This document shows, piece after piece, positions 16,338-25,602 of a stretch of 64,000 bases of DNA. A program made the translations under genes and the position numbers. Origin of the DNA: Achromobacter animicus (lineage in GTDB: Bacteria; Pseudomonadota; Gammaproteobacteria; Burkholderiales; Burkholderiaceae_B); NCBI RefSeq assembly GCF_902859585.1, contig NZ_CADIJM010000001.1:186001-250000 (forward strand), given 5' to 3'. The notes under the pieces were generated by a model. The model saw only the letters and a program-made list of their open reading frames with translations, had not been told where the DNA came from and searched no databases. How positions within the stretch are numbered: position 1 is the first letter of the stretch; each line of letters starts with the position of its first letter.

Positions 16338-17723
16338 TTATCCCAGCAGCTTGATGATCGCCGGCACGGACAGCACGGCGGTGTAGTACCCCATGAACTG
16401 CACGCCGGTATTGAAGCCGAACAGGCGCGACAGCAGGCCGCCGATGAGGCCCATGGTCAGGATGACGAGCAGGCCCAGAAATTGGCCTTCCCAGACGCTG
16501 ATCACGATGATCAGGCCGACAAACGTGGCAATGATGGCCTCGTGGCTGACGCGGCGCGACACGAACAGCGCGGCGCGGCGCGCGAAGTTCATGGCGAAGG
16601 GGTAGGACACCACTGCCGCCAGTAACACCGCCAGCATGCCGTAACCCAGGAATTCCCAATGGTTCAGCAGGTTGTGCAGGTTGTGCGTCTGGCCCGTTGC
16701 CGAATCCACCGTGAAGCGGGGCGGGGCGTTGAAGAGCGGCGCGGCCGGTCCCGCCGCCACGGGGCTCAGGGGCAGGCCGAAGGCGATCAGCGGAATCAGG
16801 GCCTCGGCGATGTAGGTGGCCTCGGTCACGCCGTTGCGCGCGCTCAGCACCGTCGTCAGCCGGTGATAGGCGTGCTTGACGCGCGAGCCCACCAGCTCGC
16901 CCAGCACGACGGTCATGGCGACCGGGCTGAACACGAAGGTGGCGCTGGACACGGCTGCGGTGGCAAGCGTCCAGCGCGTCTGCACCCGGTCCATGACTTT
17001 CAGCGGGTTCGGAAAGTAGCCCGACCAGCCTTTTACGTCAGGCGCCAGCGAGAACGTGCGCACCTTGTCGCGCATCATCTTGCCGCGGCCTTGCGGCGAC
17101 AGCACGGTGAACAGGTCGGCGATCAGCGGTCCGATGGCGATGCCCAGGAAGTAGCTGATGCTGAGCTTGACGCCGTACTTGGCCGTCAGGCTTTGCAGCG
17201 CAATGATCACCATGACGAACGGCACCAGCAGCGCCACCGCCGCCCAGCGTCCCGCGGAAAAATACGCGATCAGCAATGCGGCCGCCAGGAAGATCCACGG
17301 GGCGGACTTGGTGATGGCGGCGCCGAACGGCGCCAGCAGCACGGCGAACAGCACCGCCAGCGGCACCGCGACAAAGGCGGCGACGATGGCGCCGGACACC
17401 ATCTTGCGCAGCGCAATGTGCGGCACGCCCAGCTTGCGCAGCATGTTCGCGTCCTGCAGCAGCGGCGTGGCCAGCGTGTCGCCCGGGATGCCCAGCAGCG
17501 CGGTCGGCACGGCGTGCGTCATGTGCTTGGCCACCGCGCCCGCCAGAAAGAACGTGAAGACGCCGGCGGGCGGCACGCCCAGCAGCACGACCAGCAGCGT
17601 CAGCGGCGCGAGCGTCGTGGTTTCATCGGTGCCGGACACCAGGCCGATGGCCGCAAACACGACCGCGCCCAACAGGCCCATGCCCGCGGCCACCATGATT
17701 TGTTCAAGCAGTTCGGGGCTCAT
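16338..17723 (-). CDS. TctA-like tripartite tricarboxylate transporter permease
   Basis: A 461-residue inner-membrane protein with 10-12 hydrophobic segments and the TctA signature TALLGIPGDTLATPL at about 75-88. SPVAAGPAAPLFNAPPRF lies in a later loop. TctA proteins import carboxylates together with a TctB and a TctC protein. Here the upstream partner is a 163-residue membrane protein that overlaps its start by four bases, and the next gene is HMG-CoA reductase. I infer that the substrate is mevalonate or a related branched hydroxy acid. No TctC gene is in the cluster. Confidence 0.8.
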   Translation of the reverse strand: MSPELLEQIMVAAGMGLLGAVVFAAIGLVSGTDETTTLAPLTLLVVLLGVPPAGVFTFFLAGAVAKHMTHAVPTALLGIPGDTLATPLLQDANMLRKLGVPHIALRKMVSGAIVAAFVAVPLAVLFAVLLAPFGAAITKSAPWIFLAAALLIAYFSAGRWAAVALLVPFVMVIIALQSLTAKYGVKLSISYFLGIAIGPLIADLFTVLSPQGRGKMMRDKVRTFSLAPDVKGWSGYFPNPLKVMDRVQTRWTLATAAVSSATFVFSPVAMTVVLGELVGSRVKHAYHRLTTVLSARNGVTEATYIAEALIPLIAFGLPLSPVAAGPAAPLFNAPPRFTVDSATGQTHNLHNLLNHWEFLGYGMLAVLLAAVVSYPFAMNFARRAALFVSRRVSHEAIIATFVGLIIVISVWEGQFLGLLVILTMGLIGGLLSRLFGFNTGVQFMGYYTAVLSVPAIIKLLG

Positions 17724-18211
17724 GCCAAGGCCTCCTTGGCGGCGCCGCGCCGGGGGGCGGCAACATCGGCGGCAGCGGCAGAGACGGCGGGCGCCGCCGG
17801 CTGCGCGAACAGGTCGTACAGGTCCAGTTCCTTCAGCTCGCGCACCACGGCCTCGGGCAGGTCCGCCAGCGTGCCCAGGCCGCCGGGCTGTTCGGCCAGC
17901 TCGGCCAGCACTTCGGCGCGCCAGGCAGGATCGTGCGTGGCGCTGTGCTCGACGACCTCGCGTTTGGGCGGGAACAGTCGGGCGCAGATCACGCCAGCCA
18001 GCACGCAGCCGGCCAGCCCGGCCAGCATCGCGTATGCGTGCGCGAGCTCGGGTGACGCCACCACGCCGCGCAGCCAGCGGCTGGCGGCAAAGAAGCCGGC
18101 CACGCTGACCGAGATCCCAATGCCGATGGCCCAGGCCAGATGCCTGAGATCCACGGTGTCGCTCCAGACTTCAGCCAGGCGCGTGGACGGCGCCTGAGGG
18201 CTTTGTTTCAT
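17720..18211 (-). CDS. Small membrane protein coupled to the TctA-like permease
   Basis: A 163-residue protein with two hydrophobic segments (about 24-46 and 58-80, the second LAGLAGCVLAGVICARLF). A hydrophilic, probably cytoplasmic C-terminal half contains LAELAEQPGGLGTLADLPEAVVRELKELDLYDLF and a long Ala/Pro tail. It does not show the four-segment TctB pattern, but it occupies the TctB position and its stop overlaps the permease start (ATGA). The ATG follows a GAGAG-type site. It may be a permease partner; function not established. Confidence 0.65.
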   Translation of the reverse strand: MKQSPQAPSTRLAEVWSDTVDLRHLAWAIGIGISVSVAGFFAASRWLRGVVASPELAHAYAMLAGLAGCVLAGVICARLFPPKREVVEHSATHDPAWRAEVLAELAEQPGGLGTLADLPEAVVRELKELDLYDLFAQPAAPAVSAAAADVAAPRRGAAKEALA

Positions 18212-18280
18212 GTCTCTCTCCTGTGTTTATCGGACGGCGCGCGGGGTGACCGGCGCCGCCTCGGGTACTCGCCGTGCGGG

Positions 18281-19567
<1,287 letters not shown>

Positions 19568-19611
19568 GATGGCGTGTCTCCATATAAGAATCGAGTGGCC
19601 TGATTCTAGGT

Positions 19612-19655
19612 AAACTGTACCGCTATTCAGAGGTACAGTTTGGGCAAACAGTACC
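19612..19655. promoter_or_regulatory. Three-half-site operator between mvaA and the MocR gene
   Basis: AAACTGTACC (19612-19621) and GGTACAGTTT (19632-19641) are a perfect 10-bp inverted repeat with a 10-base spacer. AAACAGTACC (19646-19655) is a third half-site with one change. The array lies in the 133-base divergent promoter and is the likely binding site of the adjacent MocR protein. Confidence 0.7.
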
Positions 19656-19700
19656 ACCGCACTGCACCAATTTTGGCAACGACAAGACAGGGATCGCAAC

Positions 19701-21119
19701 GTGGATGACGCCAATTCGCCGGGCAGGCCGCAGCGCGCGGCGCCCATCGCCGAGAGCCTGGCCAACCTGATCGGCCAGCAGATCGCCGACGGCGTCTACC
19801 GCGCGGGCGACAAGCTGCCGTCCTTGCGCGAGCTGGCGCAACTGCACCGCTACGCCAAGAACACAGTCGTGGTGGCGTTTGAAATGCTGGTGGCGCGCGG
19901 GCTGGTCGAACCCCGGCGTGGCTCGGGCTTTTACGTGCTGGACGTCGATCACGCGCACGCGGCCGCGGACGAAGAGCCGGGGCAATTGAGCCGGGCGATG
20001 GACATCGTGTGGCTGATGCGCGAACAGCTCAAGACCCAACCGGATGCGGTCGCCGTGGGCGACGGCTTTCCGCCGGTGGAGTGGCTGGCGGACATGCGCA
20101 TGGATCGCTATCACCAGAAGGTGGTGCGCACGGGGCTGGGCGCGCTGTTCCGCTACGGCAGCCGATTTGGCTATGCGCCGCTGCGCGAAAGCCTGGTCCG
20201 CAAGCTGGGCGACGTGGGCATCAACACCGCGCCGTCGCAACTGGTGCTGACGCATGGCGCCAACGAGGCAATGGATCTGGTGATCCGCTACTTCCTGCCG
20301 CCGGGGTCGACGGTGCTGGTGGACAATCCCGGCTACTACCCGCTCTTTGGCAAGCTGAAGCTGGCCGGCGTGCGAATGCTGGGCGTGCCGCGCCTGCCTG
20401 ACGGGCCGGACGTCGTTGCACTGGAATCGTTGCTGCAGCGCGAAAAGCCGCGCCTCTTCTTTACGCAGTCGATCGCGCACAATCCCACCGGCTCGGACAT
20501 GTCGCCGGCCAAGGCCTACAAGATCCTGCAACTGTCAGAGCGCTACAACCTGATGGTGGTCGAAAACGACCCCCTGGCGGACTTCAAGCCCACGTCGTCG
20601 GTCAGGCTGTCGGCGCTGGATCAGCTTGAGCGCACCATCTACATCGGCAGCTTCTCGAAGTCTTTCTCGGCGGCGTTGCGCGTGGGTTTCATCGCGTGCA
20701 ACGCCGCGCTAGCAAGCGACCTGGCCGATCTGAAGGCGCTGGTGCACGTCAGCAGCTCTGAGTATTGCGAGCGCATGGTGGACGTGATGCTGCGCGAGGG
20801 CCATTACGAGCGGCATCTGGTGCGTCTGCGGCAGCGGCTGGAAGCTGCGACCGGCCAGGCGTTGCAGGTGCTGGATTCGCTGGGCGCGCAGGTGTTCACG
20901 CGGCCGACCAGTTCGTTGTATCTGTGGTCTGCGTTTCCCGGCGTGGCGGATTCGCTGACGCTGGCCGCGGCGCTGATGCCCGAGAAGGTCATCATGGCGC
21001 CGGGTCGCGTGTTCAGCGTGGATCCCACGGCGGTGTCGCCGTGGTCTCGCTGCAATGTGGGCGCCGTGGTGTCGCCGCGCTTCCACGCCACCCTGGCTGC
21101 GCATCTGGATCAGCGATAG
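19701..21119 (+). CDS. MocR-type GntR/aminotransferase transcriptional regulator
   Basis: A 472-residue regulator made of an N-terminal GntR winged helix (about 14-82: [51 protein letters not shown]) and a fold-type I aminotransferase-like domain. The PLP lysine is K320 in [15 protein letters not shown], with HNPTG and NDPLADF upstream. It should sense PLP or a PLP-linked ligand. It is divergent from mvaA, with a symmetrical operator between. GTG at 19701 has AGGGA upstream. The last 10 bases overlap the convergent nrdG. Its control of mevalonate genes is inferred from position only. Confidence 0.88.
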   Translation: MDDANSPGRPQRAAPIAESLANLIGQQIADGVYRAGDKLPSLRELAQLHRYAKNTVVVAFEMLVARGLVEPRRGSGFYVLDVDHAHAAADEEPGQLSRAMDIVWLMREQLKTQPDAVAVGDGFPPVEWLADMRMDRYHQKVVRTGLGALFRYGSRFGYAPLRESLVRKLGDVGINTAPSQLVLTHGANEAMDLVIRYFLPPGSTVLVDNPGYYPLFGKLKLAGVRMLGVPRLPDGPDVVALESLLQREKPRLFFTQSIAHNPTGSDMSPAKAYKILQLSERYNLMVVENDPLADFKPTSSVRLSALDQLERTIYIGSFSKSFSAALRVGFIACNAALASDLADLKALVHVSSSEYCERMVDVMLREGHYERHLVRLRQRLEAATGQALQVLDSLGAQVFTRPTSSLYLWSAFPGVADSLTLAAALMPEKVIMAPGRVFSVDPTAVSPWSRCNVGAVVSPRFHATLAAHLDQR

Positions 21120-21937
21120 GAGAATTCCTGAAAGGCCTGCCGCAGCTCGCCTTGCGCCTGGTTGCTGAGCGCCCGCGCGACGGGTGCGCCGGGCGCGGCG
21201 CGCGCGGCCTGCACCGCAAATTGGCGCACGCCGCGGCGGGCCAGTTCCCGCGCCAGCGCCATCAGCCGCGATTCGTCCAGCCAGTCGGGATGCCACGTGA
21301 TGCGGCATTCGAAATCCAGTCCTGCAGACAGCAACTGCGTCAGGCACGCCAGCGCCGGTCGCTGGGAATCGCGCCGGCCCGTGATGTCGTCGTAACCCTT
21401 GGCGTCCGCCTTGATGTCCATGCCCACCCAGTCCAGATGACGCAGCACGTCGGCCAGCCGTAGCGGGTAGATGCCCGCGGTGTGCAGGCCCACGCGGTAG
21501 CCCATGCGTTTGACGTCGCGGATCATGGCGGGCAGGCGCGGCTCGCTCAGCGGCTCGCCGCCTGAGAACACAACGGCGTCCAGGAGGCCCTTGCGGGTTT
21601 CGAGGAAGGCGCGGACCTCGCGCCAGTCATAGCGGGCGGCGCGCGTCTGGAGTTCGACGTTGTGGCAATAGTGACAGCGCCACGGGCAGCCCGAAATGAA
21701 GACGACCGCGGCCAGTTGGCCGGGCCAGTCGACGGTGGAAAAAGGCACCAGCCCGCCCACGGCGGGCGAGTGCCGGGGCAGGGGCTGGATAACCGGCTGT
21801 GGTGGTGCGGCATAGGCCGGCCGATCCGCCAGCAGGCGAATGGCCTGGGCGGCGGGCCGGCCGGCGCCGCCGGCCTGCGAGTTGCCCTGGGGCGATCCGC
21901 CTTCAGGCACTGCGTTCGACGAAGAAGCGGCGCTCAT
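21110..21937 (-). CDS. nrdG: Anaerobic ribonucleotide reductase activating enzyme (radical SAM)
   Basis: A 275-residue radical SAM activase that installs the glycyl radical on class III ribonucleotide reductase. The cluster motif CPWRCHYC (C84, C88, C91) follows the family entry GGLVPFSTVDWPG. GEPLSEPRLPAMI and the Asp-rich WVGMDIKADAKG are also typical. About 58 Ala/Gly/Pro-rich residues precede the conserved part, an N-terminal extension whose coding DNA overlaps the 60-codon glycyl-radical gene by 35 bases. AGGG precedes the ATG at 21937. Last gene of the nrdD-glycyl subunit-nrdG operon. Confidence 0.9.
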   Translation of the reverse strand: MSAASSSNAVPEGGSPQGNSQAGGAGRPAAQAIRLLADRPAYAAPPQPVIQPLPRHSPAVGGLVPFSTVDWPGQLAAVVFISGCPWRCHYCHNVELQTRAARYDWREVRAFLETRKGLLDAVVFSGGEPLSEPRLPAMIRDVKRMGYRVGLHTAGIYPLRLADVLRHLDWVGMDIKADAKGYDDITGRRDSQRPALACLTQLLSAGLDFECRITWHPDWLDESRLMALARELARRGVRQFAVQAARAAPGAPVARALSNQAQGELRQAFQEFSYR

Positions 21938-22085
21938 TGAATTCGCCCTGTTTGCCGGTGTTGAAGGAAGAAACCGGGCGGTGGTAGCCCATCACCCGGG
22001 TCCAGACTTCGCAGCGCACGCGCTGGCTGTCGTCCAGTTGGACAGCGGGAGCGGACGCGGCGACGGGAGCGGTCAAGGTTTGCAT
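21903..22085 (-). CDS. Separately encoded glycyl-radical C-terminal domain of class III ribonucleotide reductase
   Basis: A 60-residue protein. Residues 24-51 (CEVWTRVMGYHRPVSSFN then TGKQGEFNER) match the extreme C-terminus of normal NrdD proteins, where RVxGY carries the glycyl-radical glycine (G33 here) and PVxxWNxGKxxEF follows. The large NrdD encoded 94 bases upstream lacks this segment. The gene has its own strong ribosome site (GAGGAAAACCT before ATG), and its stop lies inside the nrdG start region. It should supply the radical glycine in trans, comparable in logic to GrcA/YfiD for pyruvate formate-lyase. Small nrdD-annotated proteins of this kind exist in related bacteria as I recall; trans function is inferred. 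Confidence 0.82.
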   Translation of the reverse strand: MQTLTAPVAASAPAVQLDDSQRVRCEVWTRVMGYHRPVSSFNTGKQGEFNERRFFVERSA

Positions 22086-22179
22086 AGGTTTTCCTCGGAA
22101 AGTGATGCCGGACGCTTGCCCGGCGGGTGAAGGACAGCGCGCGCCGGAAGGTTGCGCACCGCCCCGGATCCCGGCAACG

Positions 22180-24174
22180 CTAGGCCGGGGTGCAGCAAGA
22201 CGATTGCTTGGCCAGCAGTTCCGCGTCGCACTTGGGGCAGAACTCGTGGTGTCCGGCCAGGTAGCCGTGATTCGGGCAGATGGAGAACGTGGGCGTGACC
22301 GTGATGTAAGGCAGGCGGAAGTTGGTGAGCGCGCGGCGCACGAGCTGCTTGCAGGCCTCGGCGGTGGACACGGCCTCGTTCATGTACAGGTGCAGCACGG
22401 TGCCGCCCGTGTACTTGCTTTGCAGCGTTTCCTGCAGTTGCAGCGCGTGGAAGGGATCGTCCGTGTAGCCCACCGGCAACTGGCTGGAGTTCGTGTAGTA
22501 GGGCTGGGCGTCCGTCCCCGCTTGCAGGATGCCGGGATAGCGCTTGCGGTCTTCGCGGGCGAACCGGTACGTGGTGCCCTCGGCCGGCGTGGCTTCAAGG
22601 TTGTAGAGGTGGCCGGTTTCTTCCTGGAATTCGGTCATGCGCTGGCGCACGCGGTCCAGGAGGCGCACCGCAAAGGCGTGGCCGGCGGGCGTGGTCACGT
22701 CTTCGGCATCGTCCGTGAAGTTGCGGATCATCTCGTTGATGCCGTTCACGCCCAGCGTGCTGAAGTGGTTGCGCAGCGTGCCCAGGTAACGGCGGGTGTA
22801 GGGGTAGAGGCCCTGATCGATGTAGCGCTGCACGACCTTGCGCTTCGTTTCCAGCACGTCGCGGCCCAGCGCCAGCAGGTAATCCAGCCGCGCCATCAGC
22901 CGCGCTTCGTCGCCGCGGCAGGTATGGCCCAGCCGGGCGCAGTTCACGGTCACCACGCCGACCGATCCGGTCTGCTCGGCCGAACCGAAGAGGCCGTTGC
23001 CGCGCTTCAGGAGTTCGCGCAGGTCGAGCTGCAGGCGGCAGCACATGGAGCGCACCATGTGCGGCTCCAGGTCGGAGTTCAGGAAGTTCTGGAAGTACGG
23101 CAATCCGTAGCGCGCCGTCATTTCAAAGAGGCGCTCGGTATTGGGATGGTCCCAGTCGAAATCGGGCGTGATGTTGTAGGTGGGAATGGGGAACGTGAAC
23201 ACGCGGCCCTTCGCGTCGCCGGCCATCATGACCTCGATGTACGCGCGGTTGATCATGTCCATCTCGGCCTGCAGGTCGCCGTAGGAAAACGGCATTTCCT
23301 CGCCGCCCACGTAAGGGATCTGGTCCTTCAGGTCGGCCGGGCAGGTCCAGTCGAACGTGAGGTTGGTGAAGGGCGTTTGTGTGCCCCAGCGGCTGGGCAC
23401 GTTCAAGTTGAAGATGAGTTCCTGGATGGATTGCTTGACGTCCGCGTAGGTCATCGCGTCGCGGCGGATGAAGGGCGCCATGTAGGTGTCGAACGAGCTG
23501 AACGCCTGCGCGCCGGCCCATTCGTTCTGCAGCGTGCCCAGGAAGTTGACGATTTGGCCGATGGCGGCCGACATGTGTTTGGGCGGCGTGGATTCGACCT
23601 TGCCGGGAATGCCGTTGAAGCCTTCGGTCAGCAACTGGCGCAGCGACCAGCCGGCGCAGTAGCCGCTGAGCATGTCCAGGTCGTGGATGTGGATGTCGCC
23701 TTCGCGGTGGGCATGGCCGGCTTCCGGCGTGAAGACGTTGGACAGCCAATAGTTGGCAGTGACCTTGCCGGCGACGTTCAGGATGAGGCCGCCCAGACTG
23801 TAGCCCTGATTGGCGTTGGCGTTGACGCGCCAATCGCGCTGCTCCAGATACTCTTCCATGGCGCTTTCGACGTCGACCAGCGTATGGCGCAGCGAACGCA
23901 GGCGGGCGTGCTGCTCGCGGTGGACGATGTAGGCGCGCGCCGTGCGCCAGTGGCCTGCCTGGACCAACACGTCTTCGACGCGGTTCTGAATGGTTTCGAC
24001 GCCGGGGCAGACGTTGCCGTCCAGCTTTGCGATGACGGTGCCGGTCAGCGCGCGTGCGCCTTGCAGGTCCAACTCCCCGGTGCTTTGGCCCGCCGCCGCC
24101 ATGGCTTGCGCGATCTTCTCGCTATCGAATGCAACGACGCGGCCGTCGCGCTTGAGGATATGTTGGATTTCCAT
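22180..24174 (-). CDS. nrdD: Anaerobic ribonucleoside-triphosphate reductase, large chain without glycyl-radical domain
   Basis: A 664-residue class III reductase that makes deoxynucleotides without oxygen. An N-terminal ATP-cone (IQHILKRDGRVVAFDSEKIAQAM, about 1-95) controls activity. The barrel follows, including LNVPSRWGTQTPFTNLTFDW and the substrate-loop region SMCCRLQLDLREL. It ends with a zinc-type segment CPNHGYLAGHHEFCPKC and only 14 more residues, so the usual RVxGY radical motif is missing; the next small gene encodes it. ATG at 24174 gives MEIQHIL. ATG at 24186 adds four residues but sits inside a putative NrdR box. Convergence with MocR is through nrdG. Confidence 0.9.
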   Translation of the reverse strand: MEIQHILKRDGRVVAFDSEKIAQAMAAAGQSTGELDLQGARALTGTVIAKLDGNVCPGVETIQNRVEDVLVQAGHWRTARAYIVHREQHARLRSLRHTLVDVESAMEEYLEQRDWRVNANANQGYSLGGLILNVAGKVTANYWLSNVFTPEAGHAHREGDIHIHDLDMLSGYCAGWSLRQLLTEGFNGIPGKVESTPPKHMSAAIGQIVNFLGTLQNEWAGAQAFSSFDTYMAPFIRRDAMTYADVKQSIQELIFNLNVPSRWGTQTPFTNLTFDWTCPADLKDQIPYVGGEEMPFSYGDLQAEMDMINRAYIEVMMAGDAKGRVFTFPIPTYNITPDFDWDHPNTERLFEMTARYGLPYFQNFLNSDLEPHMVRSMCCRLQLDLRELLKRGNGLFGSAEQTGSVGVVTVNCARLGHTCRGDEARLMARLDYLLALGRDVLETKRKVVQRYIDQGLYPYTRRYLGTLRNHFSTLGVNGINEMIRNFTDDAEDVTTPAGHAFAVRLLDRVRQRMTEFQEETGHLYNLEATPAEGTTYRFAREDRKRYPGILQAGTDAQPYYTNSSQLPVGYTDDPFHALQLQETLQSKYTGGTVLHLYMNEAVSTAEACKQLVRRALTNFRLPYITVTPTFSICPNHGYLAGHHEFCPKCDAELLAKQSSCCTPA

Positions 24175-24179
24175 TGTTG

Positions 24180-24226
24180 GCACCATATGTAGTGGAGTGC
24201 GAAGACTCTATCACCACATATGGTGC
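24180..24226 (-). promoter_or_regulatory. Tandem NrdR boxes upstream of nrdD
   Basis: GCACCATATGTAGTGG (24180-24195) and TCACCACATATGGTGC (24211-24226) match 12 and 11 of 16 positions of the NrdR-box consensus ACACWATATATWGTGT. Their centres are 31 bp apart, three helical turns, as in known paired NrdR sites. NrdR represses ribonucleotide reductase genes. Confidence 0.65.
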
Positions 24227-24251
24227 TGGAACCGCTGGATGTGGATGCCGG

Positions 24252-24265
24252 TTGACCCGCGTCAA
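24252..24265 (-). promoter_or_regulatory. FNR/ANR-type box upstream of nrdD
   Basis: TTGAC-CCGC-GTCAA is a perfect palindrome with the FNR/CRP-family spacing (TTGAT-N4-ATCAA consensus, 8 of 10). It lies 78 bases before the nrdD start, upstream of the NrdR boxes, and fits anaerobic activation. Confidence 0.55.
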
Positions 24266-24340
24266 ATGGCCGAAAACTGTCGTGAATTTGCGCAATGCGG
24301 CGGTCGGTCGCACCCGGCGCCTGTCGCCGGCCCGGCCGGA

Positions 24341-24691
24341 TCAGAAGCCGATGCTCACGCCGAGCAGGGAAATCGCCACCGCGACCGCCGCCGTGCCGGC
24401 GGCCGGCCGCGGGGCCCATGACAGCAGGCCGAACCACAGCAGCGCGCCTGCGGACAGCCAGCCCAGCCAGACCACCATCCCCAACACGTCGCCCCACAGG
24501 CCCACGCAGGGAAGGATGGCCAGCCCCATCAACAGGACCCCGGCGCCGCGCAGGACGCGCGTGTGGCCGGCGTGCGGATTGCGCGTCCAGACCTGGTGAT
24601 AGTGACGGGGGGTGGCAAGCGCCAGGCAAGCCATGCCGGCGTAGGTCAGCAGCAAGGCCATCGCGATGGCGCAGAGGTCGTTCATGGTCAT
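24341..24691 (-). CDS. DUF3325-family membrane protein
   Basis: A 116-residue inner-membrane protein with four predicted segments and the DUF3325 layout (LLLTYAGMACLALATPRHYHQVW, LRGAGVLLMGLAILPCVGLWG, WLGWLSAGALLWFGLLSWAPR). Family members usually sit beside TonB receptor and PepSY genes for iron uptake, but none is adjacent here, so this copy is isolated. Two ATGs (24691 and 24685) are possible and neither has a strong ribosome site. A much longer upstream frame to 24919 has no homology and is ignored. Confidence 0.7.
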   Translation of the reverse strand: MTMNDLCAIAMALLLTYAGMACLALATPRHYHQVWTRNPHAGHTRVLRGAGVLLMGLAILPCVGLWGDVLGMVVWLGWLSAGALLWFGLLSWAPRPAAGTAAVAVAISLLGVSIGF

Positions 24692-24892
24692 GCGGCTGCT
24701 TTGTTGCGCGGGTCGCTGTGCCTGCCGGGTGGCGCGACGCCCTTGCGCTGTTGTGGGTAATGCCCCCGATTCTACGGGAATCGGCGCGGCGTCTGGCTTT
24801 GGAGCGCTTTGTATTTTCTGCACAGCTTCCGGGCCGCCACTGCTCTCACGGCGGCAATCGCCTGCCCGGTTCGGCGGACGCAGCCTCGGGAA

Positions 24893-24912
24893 CGCGAATT
24901 GCTGTGTTCGCG
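24893..24912. promoter_or_regulatory. Inverted repeat upstream of the ferritin-like/katE operon
   Basis: CGCGAA (24893-24898) and TTCGCG (24907-24912) are separated by 8 bases, 64 bases before the ferritin-like start. The surrounding 284-base gap also holds CCGATTC/GAATCGG arms at 24766-24784. Either could be an operator; no regulator is assigned. Confidence 0.3.
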
Positions 24913-24975
24913 CCTCCATCGGAAGCGATCGCCCGCCGTGCGCATCGTTGATGACCTACGACAAGGAGCCCAACC

Positions 24976-25590
24976 ATGAAACGCAAAGCCGGAAACGCCC
25001 GCCAGATCAAGGAGCTGCTGTACCAGGCGCTGGAAACCGAGATCGGCGGCCTTGCCATTTACGAGACTGCGGTCAGCTGTGCCATCAATGAAGACCTGAA
25101 GAAAGAATGGCTGGGCTATCTGGAAGAAACCCGCACCCATCGCCGTGTGTTGCTGACGGTGTTCGAACAACTGAAGCTGGACCCGCAGGCCAAGTCGCCG
25201 GGCCGCGACGTGGTGCGTCACCTGGGCGAATCGCTGGTGCGGGCGATGAAGATGGCCATCAACGCCGGCGACCCGGCCGCGGCTCAGCTGGTGGCGACCG
25301 AATGCGTCGTGCTGGCAGAGACCAAGGACCACGCCAACTGGTCGCTGATCGGGCTGATTGCCGAGCAGCAATCGGGCGAAGAAGCCAAGATCCTGAAGCG
25401 GGCCTATGACGCCGTGGCCACCGATGAGGACCATCACCTGTATCACACGCAAGGTTGGTCGCGCGAGTTGTGGATCGAGTCGCTGGGATTCCCGGCCGTG
25501 CTGCCGCCGCCCGAAGAGGTAAAGAAGGTTGAAACCGCCATTGGTGCATCCCGTGCCGAGCAGGCGCGCGAAACGATGCTGACCCATTAA
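24976..25590 (+). CDS. Ferritin-like protein encoded with catalase
   Basis: A 204-residue all-helical protein. Acidic and histidine positions suggest a ferritin-like four-helix bundle: ALETEIGGLAIYETA on helix 1, YLEETRTHRRVL (ExxxH-like) on helix 2, ECVVLAETKDHANW on helix 3, and ATDEDHHLYHTQGWSRELW on helix 4. A diiron site is plausible but not proven. An AAGGAG site lies upstream. The katE gene begins 12 bases after the stop, so the pair is an operon. I infer a role in iron or peroxide handling. Sequence closeness to a named ferritin class cannot be stated. Confidence 0.7.
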   Translation: MKRKAGNARQIKELLYQALETEIGGLAIYETAVSCAINEDLKKEWLGYLEETRTHRRVLLTVFEQLKLDPQAKSPGRDVVRHLGESLVRAMKMAINAGDPAAAQLVATECVVLAETKDHANWSLIGLIAEQQSGEEAKILKRAYDAVATDEDHHLYHTQGWSRELWIESLGFPAVLPPPEEVKKVETAIGASRAEQARETMLTH

Positions 25591-25602
25591 GGAGAAAAAA
25601 TC

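Noticed and set aside
22086-22179. nrdD split as a frameshift or sequencing error
   Set aside because: The parts are separated by 94 bases with a second strong ribosome site, and no single base change would join them without a long unrelated linker.
22102-24192. Plus-strand open frame of 696 codons opposite nrdD
   Set aside because: Shadow of NrdD; the protein is rich in His, Val and Arg repeats with no family match.
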